A DNA stretch of 64,000 nucleotides, from positions 125,472,376 to 125,536,375 of the forward strand of contig JAUPFV010000002.1 in the NCBI GenBank assembly GCA_036936605.1. The letters run 5' to 3'. Of the stretch, positions 57,241 through 64,000 are shown one piece after another (positions within the stretch are counted from its first letter, which is position 1; every line of letters starts with the position of its first letter). The notes under the pieces were generated by a model. It was given only the letters and a program-made list of their open reading frames with translations. It made no database searches and was not told the origin of the DNA. The DNA is from Limnanthes douglasii subsp. nivea (taxonomy: Eukaryota > Streptophyta > Magnoliopsida > Brassicales > Limnanthaceae). A program made the translations under genes and the position numbers.

Positions 57241-57572
57241 GGGTTTTAGGTCAGTTATGAATTTTTTTTCGCGCATTTATAGTTGCCAATGGACTTAAAA
57301 CATAGTTTTAACAACATTTGAGGTAAAAAATCCAAAACAAAATGGCCTTCAACCAAAATTCATGGCAAATGGGTTATGACCTTTATTTAAGATTTTTTTT
57401 TTGGAGTTCTACACAAACTCAAGCCGTAAGGGCTAACCAATAAAAAACAAAAACAACAAATACGAGCATTGGTTTAAACAAAAAAACATCAAGCTCGACA
57501 TTAACTTGTGCAAAAAAAACATAAAATCAAGAAATCATATACTGCCAAAACATCAACGCGGGAGATGTATTA
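57241..57572. other. Non-coding region between hairpin and small ORF cluster
   Basis: No gene. Contains a pair of direct words (ATAAAATCAAGAAATCAT near 57520 and again near 57672) that flank the first palindromic module. Confidence 0.5.
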
Positions 57573-57637
57573 GAGGCCTCGTTATAGCGAGACACCTAAT
57601 AATAGAAGTTAGGATATAATGAGACCCCTACTATTGC
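57573..57637. promoter_or_regulatory. Palindromic module, copy 1 (partly degraded)
   Basis: GCCTCGTTATAGCGAGAC followed by ACCTAATAATAGAAG and ATATAATGAGACCCCTA. It matches copies 2 and 3 but the left arm is changed to GAGGCCTCG. About 117 bases upstream of the small-ORF A start. Confidence 0.75.
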
Positions 57638-57753
57638 CCGCCCACCAAAATTAACTCGTCCCCTATAAAATATGACATAAAATCAAGAAATCATAATACA
57701 CTTGCCAAACATTTAGCATTCAACATAAATATAAAACTCGTTAACGTTTACAT

Positions 57754-58182
57754 ATGGAGTTTACGGCAGACGAAGACTACCACATGCTTCAAGCTATGAA
57801 GATTGCCCGCCAGATACTGGGGGAAGATACCATCGACCAGTTTTTCGAGCGTGTCCTATGTACGATGTACATAGGCTACGACCGTTTGGCTCCAAAAGGT
57901 ATCGTTGTGCGTACTCGTGAGCAGATCAAACGCAAATATATTTTTTGCCAGCCAATACAGCATTTGTGCTTCTTGCCATCGTTAATTTAGCAAGAAGCAG
58001 CTACCTTCTGGAACCTGAGCTCGATAGACTACATCACGAGGGATATGGTAGAATTTCTGGAGGATAAGATTATTGCAAGGGGGGAGTTGATGATGTTGAA
58101 TACAAACTTCGATACGAATAAGCCTTCCACTGATGTTATTTCAAGTTTTTATTTTCGTATTGGTTGTTATTTGAACTTGTGA
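57754..58182 (+). pseudogene. Small Myb/SANT-like protein A, one nonsense codon
   Basis: From ATG 57754: MEFTADEDYHMLQAMKIARQ, FFERVLCTMYIGYDRLA, REQIKRKYIFCQPIQ. A TAG at codon 79 interrupts after FLPSLI, but similarity to its paralog at 59891-60265 continues past it (QEAATFWNLSSIDYITRDMV), so this is a nonsense mutation (the paralog has Lys). The frame ends at 58182, 142 codons. The pattern of acidic/aromatic start, leucine-rich helix, then VLC.MY....GR/DR resembles short Myb/SANT-like or trihelix domains; not certain. It belongs to a set of four related small proteins in this cassette. Confidence 0.7.
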
Positions 58183-58240
58183 TTTTTCTTTCCAGTTTTT
58201 GTTTGAAGTTTATTTCGCCAGTTGTTGTTATTTGAAGTTG

Positions 58241-58315
58241 TGATTGAATGAATGTAAACTTTGGATGTTTTATGTTTGGATGTTCATCTTAAAAACAATA
58301 ACAGCTAAAACTTCA
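58241..58315. repeat. Direct-repeat segment, copy 1
   Basis: TGATTGAATGAATGTAAACT followed by TTGGATGTTTTATGTTTGGA and GTTCATCTTAAAAACAATAA. The same segment occurs at 59390-59462. Confidence 0.85.
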
Positions 58316-58442
58316 AAATATGTCGATTGTATAAAAATATTACAATTTAATCAAAAGCATTGCATAATTAGAAATACAAAAGCAAATAACTGAAAACAAA
58401 TGATAGATAAGCTAACCCTGAGTTAACATTTCACACTTAGTT

Positions 58443-58910
58443 TTATGGAGTCGGGTAGTTCATTCCATACTCAAAGCTTTTCTCGAATGAATATTCGTCT
58501 TCATCACTACTTCCGTCGGGAGTTGAGTAAGTTTCGACGGCGCTGGCTATTGCATCAGCTATTTCTTGCTCCATTTGCTGCGTCGCATGTGACACCATCT
58601 TCTGTGTAATTGTACCTTGGGATCCCATGTTGAATACTTTTCGGACGTTGGTTTGGACTTCGTAAGCCAGTGACTCAATCTGTATAGTCATTGTTTTAAG
58701 ATAAACTAGCCTATCGAACACTTCTTCGCGTCCGCGTGGTTGGGGCATTAAGCATCCTGGACACGATGCCTCTCTACCGTGGTTGAAGAACATTCTGCAC
58801 AAAACCGCATCGATGAAGCCAGGAATCTCCTCTTGCATCATGCCTCTGACGAAGTCAAATGCGCCTAGGAGGTTTGCATCTTCGTGCACGTTCCACCATG
58901 CATCACCCAT
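58443..58910 (-). CDS. Small Myb/SANT-like protein B, intact
   Basis: 155 residues from ATG 58910: MGDAWWNVHEDANLLGAFDF, FIDAVLCRMFFNHGREASCP, RGREEVFDRLVYLKTMTIQI; then a helical, glutamine-rich stretch (TQKMVSHATQQMEQEIADAI) and an acidic end (DGSSDEDEYSFEKSFE). The core W-x(n)-ED-x2-LL-x-A...VLC.M(F/Y)...GR is shared with proteins A, A' and D. A TATA-like TATATAAATA lies at 58952-58961 (minus strand), about 42 bases before the ATG, and E2F-like sites start at 58995. No stops; the only complete one in this set besides D. Confidence 0.7.
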   Translation of the reverse strand: MGDAWWNVHEDANLLGAFDFVRGMMQEEIPGFIDAVLCRMFFNHGREASCPGCLMPQPRGREEVFDRLVYLKTMTIQIESLAYEVQTNVRKVFNMGSQGTITQKMVSHATQQMEQEIADAIASAVETYSTPDGSSDEDEYSFEKSFEYGMNYPTP

Positions 58911-58951
58911 TGTTGTAACTTAAGATGTTTTGTTTTATAGTCAGATTCTTG

Positions 58952-58961
58952 TATTTATATA
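58952..58961 (-). promoter_or_regulatory. TATA box of gene B
   Basis: Minus strand TATATAAATA, 42 bases before the start codon. A similar CTATAAATA sits in the duplicated promoter at about 59510. Confidence 0.55.
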
Positions 58962-58993
58962 CTCAAAGTCGGTGTGCCAATTCTTAAACAATT

Positions 58994-59060
58994 CGCGGGA
59001 AACAGGGTTTTTCTTCCCGCGTAAAATAATTATCGGGAAACAGGGTTTTTCTTCCCGCTC
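58994..59060. promoter_or_regulatory. E2F-like sites, two inverted pairs
   Basis: CGCGGGAAACAGGG...TTCTTCCCGCG (58994-59021) has 8-base inverted arms; GCGGGAAA (58995-59002) is the exact reverse complement of the E2F core TTTCCCGC. A second, weaker pair follows at 59034-59060 (CGGGAAA...TTCCCGC). Located upstream of gene B. Confidence 0.6.
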
Positions 59061-59176
59061 GACAATGCCGCCATGTCAGTTGATCTGTTAAATCATAATA
59101 AATGACATTAAAAAAATAATCTATTAAAATAATATTATTAAATTAATTAAATTTCAAAAAATAATATTATGTATTT

Positions 59177-59391
59177 TGAGGAGTGCTAAGCATCTAGTTA
59201 TAGGCTCGTGGATGTTTGGGCGGGAAAGTTTTAAAGACGGGTGTGTTTGGCGGCAATTTTTGCAGGTGTCTCGTTATAGTGAGACGTCTAATAATGGAAG
59301 TTACGCTATAATGAGACCCCTATTATTGCACTGCTACATTTGAGTACTTTTGTAAATATTAGGTGTCGCACAATCATTCGTCAACATGTGA
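59177..59391. repeat. 215-bp repeat with palindromic module, copy 1
   Basis: Shares with 60280-60496 the words GGCTCGTGGATGTTTGGGCG, GGCGGCAATTTTTG and TTTTGTAAATATTAGGTGTC. Contains an exact E2F-like site (59220-59227) and the palindromic module (59265-59328). Confidence 0.9.
59265..59328. promoter_or_regulatory. Palindromic module, copy 2
   Basis: GGTGTCTCGTTATAGTGAGAC, then GTCTAATAATGGAAGTTACG and CTATAATGAGACCCCTATTA. Half-site CTCGTTATAG faces CGCTATAATGAG further on. Confidence 0.8.
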
Positions 59392-59640
59392 TTGAATGAA
59401 TGTAAACCTTAGGATGTTTTATGTTTGAATGTTCATCTTAAAAATAATAACAGCTAAAACTCCTGAATCACCCATTGTTATAACTTAAAATGTAAAGTTT
59501 CATACTAAGATTCTAGTATTTATAGACTCGAAGTTGGTGTGCCAATTCTAAAATAATTAGCGGGAAACAGGGTTGTTCTTCCCGCGTAAAACTTTTTGAG
59601 GCAGGAAACATTCGGTCCATTTGTTTTTTCCCGCCGGGGT
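59390..59640. pseudogene. Deleted copy of gene B: promoter and first codons only
   Basis: The first 73 bases repeat 58241-58315. They are joined directly to TCACCCATTGTTATAACTT, which is the start codon and 5' leader of gene B (58902 onward), and followed by its TATA and E2F-like promoter parts. The whole coding region, about 590 bases, is missing. GCGGGAAA (59560-59567), TTCCCGC (59579-59585) and TTTCCCGCC (59627-59635) are E2F-like. Confidence 0.8.
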
Positions 59641-59890
59641 GGTTAAGGGTCTATTTTGTTATTCAAAATACATAAATACAATATTATAATATCAAACGCA
59701 AAGGAAAAAGTATCCGAAACAGAAAATGATACATTGGACACATAAAAATGGGAACAAAATAAAATGGGCAGTCAAATCCTGAAACACTAGTACATGGTAA
59801 ATTTAAAATACAACAAGTTCAAACATTAACTTAAACAAACAGTACAGAAACTCCAAGATGCAAACAATTAAAAACATAACGTAATGCCCA

Positions 59891-60265
59891 TTAGTCGAAG
59901 TCATATCCCAAGTTATCGCCAGAGTCAGTCCCCTCTTCCCTTTCAGTAATCCTATTCTGAAGATACAGTACCATATCCCTAGTGATGTAGTCTACCACCG
60001 TCATGTTCTATACAGTGGCTGCTTCTTGCTTAATTTTAAATGGTAGAAACAACAAACGATCCACTGGTTTGCAAAAAATGTACTTTTGCTTGATTTGTTC
60101 ACGGTTACGCACAACAAAACCTTCCGTTCCTAAACGGTCGTAGTTATAGTACATCTTACACAAGACTAGCTCGAAAAACGCATCGCTACTATCTTCACCA
60201 AACTCATGCAGGGCAAGTTTCACCGCCTCAAGCAAATGGTAGTTTTTATGAGGGGTAAACTCCAT
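59891..60265 (-). pseudogene. Small Myb/SANT-like protein A', one nonsense codon
   Basis: From ATG 60265: MEFTPHKNYHLLEAVKLALH, FFELVLCKMYYNYDRLGTEG, REQIKQKYIFCKPVDRLLFL, then QEAATV and a TAG (codon 86), where the paralog at 57754 has Trp (QEAATFWN). Past the stop the similarity goes on (MTVVDYITRDMV) to an acidic end and a TAA, 124 codons. The paralog has a stop at a different codon, where this copy has Lys. The two sequences therefore document each other's lost residue. Confidence 0.75.
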
Positions 60266-60279
60266 TATTGCACTGTTTA

Positions 60280-60496
60280 TGTTTGAGGAGTGCCAAGCAT
60301 CCAGTTATAGGCTCGTGGATGTTTGGGCGGGAAGTTCATTAAACACGGGTGTTTTTGGCGGCAATTTTTGTAGGTGTCTCGTTATAGCGAGACACCTAAT
60401 AATGGAAGTTACGCTATAATGAGACCCATATTATTGCACTATAATATTTGTGTACTTTTGTAAATATTAGGTGTCGTACAATCATTCGTCAACATG
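60280..60496. repeat. 217-bp repeat with palindromic module, copy 2
   Basis: Partner of 59177-59391, beginning 15 bases upstream of the A' start codon. Contains GGCGGGAA (about 60326-60333), an E2F-like half, and the intact palindrome. Confidence 0.9.
60372..60436. promoter_or_regulatory. Palindromic module, copy 3 (perfect)
   Basis: AGGTGTCTCG (60372-60381), six bases TTATAG, then CGAGACACCT (60388-60397): perfect 10-base arms. It is followed by AATAATGG...CGCTATAATGAGACCC...TTATT. The inner word CGCTATAATGAG is nearly the reverse complement of CTCGTTATAGCG. It lies between the divergent genes A' (-) and D (+). Confidence 0.9.
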
Positions 60497-60602
60497 GATT
60501 ACGTTATCCTTATCTTACAAGTGTTTATAATTGATACAAAAAGTGGTACAAAAATACGTTTTATAGCAGTAACAATTATAGCAAATATATCAATTGCAAA
60601 AA

Positions 60603-60965
60603 ATGTGTCCATGGACTGAGTTGGAAGATCAATATCTGATGATGGCATCAGCTGAAGTTGGTAACCTTAACATGATAGAGGGGGGTAATAAGTACTGGTG
60701 GGCATTGCTATGCAAGATGTACTACCTATATGGAAGGGATGGTGTTCAGCCACCAAGAATTTCTAGGCGTGTTGACGAGGTGAAAGCTAGGTGGTCCAAC
60801 ATAGTCACATTCCGTCAACATCCAGTTTCTGGCCTCACCGAATTGGAACGTCGTGTTGCGTGTAACCGGTTCAACTGTCAAGTCACGGATTTTTTAACAG
60901 AGGACCAGCTGGATTCGGTCCGCGCTGACATTATTGACATCCGCCTAGAGGAAATGCGTGACTAA
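60603..60965 (+). CDS. Small Myb/SANT-like protein D, intact
   Basis: 120 residues from ATG 60603; the TTG nine bases upstream is not used. MCPWTELEDQYLMMASAEVG, YWWALLCKMYYLYGRDGVQP, RRVDEVKARWSNIVTFRQHP. Of the four proteins, this one is closest to a Myb/SANT-like DNA-binding domain (PWT.LED..L...A, then V..RW..I). The C-terminal part (LTEDQLDSVRADIIDIRLEE) is likely helical. It is transcribed away from A', with the perfect palindrome in between. The role is inferred to be DNA binding. Confidence 0.72.
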   Translation: MCPWTELEDQYLMMASAEVGNLNMIEGGNKYWWALLCKMYYLYGRDGVQPPRISRRVDEVKARWSNIVTFRQHPVSGLTELERRVACNRFNCQVTDFLTEDQLDSVRADIIDIRLEEMRD

Positions 60966-61372
60966 CAAGAATGCAAAAGATCTATGGAGTTTATGTTTTA
61001 CAATGGTTTTACTTTATTTTTTATATTTTCGTTTATGTTTATGTTTAAGTGTCTGATTCGGTTTATGTTTGAGTTTGTGTTGTTATTCGTGTTTACAAAA
61101 ATGTTCGGGTTTATGTATGAGTTTATGTTGCATTTGTTTTGCATTCTGATGCTTATTTGAGTTGGAGTTTGAACAAACTTTTGAAAGTTATATCACTAAA
61201 ATGTAACAAAATAACATAACACATAATTAAACAACGACCAAATACCATATCACAAAAATTAAACCGGTCAAAAGTAAACAACACATAAAAAATCTTAAAC
61301 TATCAACACAAAAGACATAAATGATAATCAATCTCTGTACTCGTTAGCAAGACAGTAGACATCCTCCAAAGG
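60966..61372. other. 3' spacer between gene D and the PMD gene
   Basis: About 400 AT-rich bases between two convergent genes, with repeated GTTTATGTTTG-like words. No gene. Confidence 0.5.
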
Positions 61373-63594
61373 CTACCGAAGGTCCTCCAAACTAATACCG
61401 GGGTGGCTACGGTCGTACGCTTGCAAATCCAGTATGTGCGAAGTCAACTCGTGCAGGCTGGTGGCATGTGTGTGTGGTGAAGGGTTCACCCCTAACTCTG
61501 CATCATCTCGGTGAGCCTCTGGATCAGATATGATGTACCACAAGTTCTTCGTAATCCATGAAGAGTAGATCAAAGTGGTACCATCCTCCTGACCAGGAAT
61601 AAACTCCGCACCCTTCGAACTCGGGTGAATACAGTGTGACTCCCAGTTTTCCCAAGTGATTGCATCCCAGAGGTAGAGGGTGTTCGCACGACGAACCCTA
61701 CTAGAAGTGGTAAGAATAGGACGCAGTGAACCAGGAACCTGTATTTTAAAAAACAAACTAAATTATGTAGCACACATGCGCAATACAAACAATATTAATA
61801 GTTCGAGTAAATAAATATTACCTGCTGGATGCGACCCAACTGTCTAGCCACCCGTAGTGGATAGTACGCCTCGACAATGTCCGACGACTTCAGCGTCGCA
61901 TCTATCCAAGCTATTTCAGAGTGACCTCGAGCATCCCGCATGGTCGTATACGACATGAATGATACCTGCAAAATATTAACAAACCATTTATCATTAGCAA
62001 TTTATATTATATATACGATAATTGAAATGAAACTGATTATAACTTACATCGTGCTCGGTGAAGGTAGCTAGGTGATCTGGAACACTGTCTCGAGCCTCTT
62101 GGCTTTGTCGAAACTTTGGAGGCGCATGCCGGCACAAAGTAGGATGTGCGATACTATACCTCGGGTACTGATGAACTGAAAACGACTAGAAATGGTCGTA
62201 AATCCACGTCTCCAACAAGCCCAAAAATCCAGAAATACCCGAAGTAACGTGTAGGCAACCTCTGCCTAGCTGGTAGTAGAGCTGCGCGAGTATCATCTGT
62301 CCCCAGTTATACCTCCCTGAGCTGCTGTAATCGTCAATGAACTGTAGGTAGTCGAGGCTAATGTTGTTGCCCGACTTGTTGGCCAATATGGTACAGCCAA
62401 AGAAGTGCAACAAGTAACCCCTGGTAGCTCGGCGAACATCTGCATCAATAACATTATCATCGTAATACTGATGAGTGCAGAATCTCCTCTTCAGCCATGC
62501 AAGACGAACATGCCTCTTACCACCATCTTTGGTCTCCCTAATCTCCGCCTCAAGCTCTCTAGCGCTGCACCCAAGTAAGCGAGCGTATGCCGCAGTACGC
62601 TCATCAGCAGTAGGGTACTCGTAGATCTCACAGATGACACCCACAACTGAGAGCCCTGTGATCATATGGACATCATCCAGGGTGACGGTCATCTCCCCGA
62701 AAGAGAAATGGAACGTGTTCGTCTCGGGATGCCATCTCTCCAAAAATGCCTCAATCGGGTGGACATTTGTAGACCACTTACCCAAGGCGTCAACGATGGG
62801 CCCGAAACGTGTGGCCATAACGTGCTCACGTACCCGTGTCTGGCGGATTTGTAAGTCTCAACCACGATGAGTATGATATATGGCGTAACAACGCAACTGT
62901 ACCCGAGGCTGCATAAAAATATACAATATATATAAAGATATATGCAATCTAACATTTAAGATAAACCAATAACCAACAAGTTCAATATATATGCAGTATA
63001 ACAACTAAGATAAACCAATAACCAATAATTTAAATCACAGGTATAACATATAACATACACCTATAACGAATAAATCGAATAATAAATAAAACATATAAGA
63101 TAAACCAATAACGAATAAATATAATAACATATATTCTAACCTAAAGTAGTAAATTCTCTAAGAAATAAAATTTATAACACAAACCAACAACAAATCCAAT
63201 GCAGTAGACAGTGTTAAAACCAAACGGGTAATCAATCGAATGCAATAGACAATAAATAAACCTATAACTATAACACATACCAAATTTCCTCTAACAATAA
63301 TAGCTTTAAAATGTAAATTAAAACTAAAAAACTTACATCGCCTTTGAATACGCTATAAGCCTCATGCTCTTTGTAGGCATGGAATGTCGAGTAAAGGTCT
63401 ACCACGTGGCGGTTATATCTACGGAACCGCTGGTCCGTAGATAAGCAACGATGGACAGGGACATCGGCGACCTATAAGGTCCCTCTAACACGGCAGCGGA
63501 CGCTCCGAGACGTCTCACCACGTACAAGCTCCTCCGTCTCATGACCTGAATCTAGGTCTGTATCAGTAGCGGGAGAACGGGGGCGCGGAGGCAT
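61373..63594 (-). pseudogene. Plant mobile domain (PMD, MAIN/MAIL-like) gene with three in-frame stops
   Basis: Four phase-0 exons, GT-AG: 63337-63594, 62048-62908, 61822-61965 and 61373-61738; 543 codons. MATRFGPIVDALGKW, AFLERWHPETNTFHFSFGEM, TVTLDDVHMITGLSV, SLDYLQFIDDY and WGQMILAQLYYQLGRGCLHV identify the aminotransferase-like plant mobile domain (as in MAIN and MAIL proteins); later AYYPLRVARQLGRIQQVPG and WENWESH fit its C-terminal part. Three stops interrupt it: in exon 1 after CRVRGTL, in exon 2 after YHTHRG, and after WIYDHF. Exon phases and splice sites stay coherent, so decay is recent. PMD proteins are often carried by MULEs; cellular members act in silencing and genome stability. 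Confidence 0.85.
62930..63336 (-). other. AT-rich first intron of the PMD gene
   Basis: The intron spans 62909-63336, with words such as GATAAACCAATAACCAATAA repeated irregularly. No coding sequence. Confidence 0.6.
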
Positions 63595-64000
63595 CCTACA
63601 CAAGACAAACAAACTACTTAGACAAATTGAAAATTAAAAACAATGGAAAAGGGATATAAAATTGTACTATAACACACGACATACTTCGAATTACACACAA
63701 GCGGAGAAAATGAAGCCGATTGGAGAATTCGGCAAATCCACGCATCGTTGATTTGGTAAATCCACGCATGTTCTTGTGTGGAAATACACTGGGCAGCAGA
63801 ACCCCCTGCTCGATCAAAACCCACCCAAATCGACCCCAAATCCGAAAGAAAACACATCTAAATGATCCTAATCTACTGATTAAACACATACATGCAGTTA
63901 TAATTATACAAGACAACTCCAAATACATAAAAATTCGATTTTTCTACCCGAAACTTAAACTCTAAATATCTCTAAAAAACCCATGGAAAATGAAAAAAAA
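63595..64000. other. 5' flank of the PMD gene, to the window end
   Basis: Holds GGCAAATCCACGCATCG and GGTAAATCCACGCATG at about 63729-63770, two copies of a unit similar to the intronic repeat of the transposase gene. No gene is supported; ORFs on both strands lack motifs. The outer end of the cassette is not visible. Confidence 0.5.

Noticed and set aside
1..64000. CRISPR arrays, rRNA genes, bacterial operons
   Set aside because: None seen; the regular repeats present have no unique spacers of constant length and the genes have spliceosomal introns.

Overview
This window looks like a gene-poor, AT-rich stretch of a flowering-plant (most likely eudicot) nuclear chromosome. Evidence: genes with many GT-AG introns, a plant-type calcium-activated RSH gene and CIPK1, plant families of LTR retrotransposons and L1-type LINEs, a plant mobile domain (PMD) gene, and no bacterial operon layout. 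I see no reliable species marker. Only two genes look intact: CRSH (46035-48487, +) and CIPK1 (48983-51976, -). They converge tail to tail with about 0.5 kb between their stop codons. Almost everything else is mobile DNA in various states of decay.

Layout. 1-3.9 kb: heavily mutated Ty3/gypsy element (+). 3.9-8.9 kb: Ty1/copia element of Tork/Tnt1-94 type (-), with a clear 5' LTR and PBS but a dissimilar 3' LTR-like end. 9.2-9.5 kb: minisatellite. 9.5-16.4 kb: no convincing gene. 16.4-17.6 kb: a TRIM with two LTRs and a 5-bp target duplication. 17.6-21.1 kb: AT-rich, with simple repeats. 21.1-23.3 kb: a second copia relic (+). 25.4-30.95 kb: an LTR element (-) with 327-bp LTRs, a TATCC target duplication, a gypsy-type PBS and a PPT. 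It holds no gag or pol; inside are fragments of host CDC20 and a HAC1-type histone acetyltransferase, an acidic repeat ORF, a tRNA-Pro (opposite strand) and a 57-bp minisatellite. 31.0-32.1 kb: another TRIM-like relic. 32.5-33.7 kb: a long inverted-repeat element. 34.2-35.0 kb: a long-period tandem repeat. 35.1-40.3 and 40.6-45.4 kb: two L1-type LINEs on the + strand.

53.5-63.6 kb looks like one large Mutator-like (MULE) cassette, or several co-residing ones. It has a MULE transposase with a C-terminal OTU domain (+), then four short related proteins with a possible Myb/SANT-like fold in mixed orientations (two carry nonsense mutations), then a four-exon PMD gene (-) with three in-frame stops. 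Between the small genes lie three copies of a palindromic module and a cluster of E2F-like TTTCCCGC sites. Just 3' of the transposase gene is a near-perfect 50-bp inverted repeat.

How the genes may work together: CRSH would make (p)ppGpp in plastids in response to calcium, and CIPK1 relays calcium signals from CBL proteins. In the MULE cassette the small proteins could be DNA-binding accessory factors acting on the repeated palindromes; this is inference. All homology calls come from reading translated motifs by eye; no database search was run.
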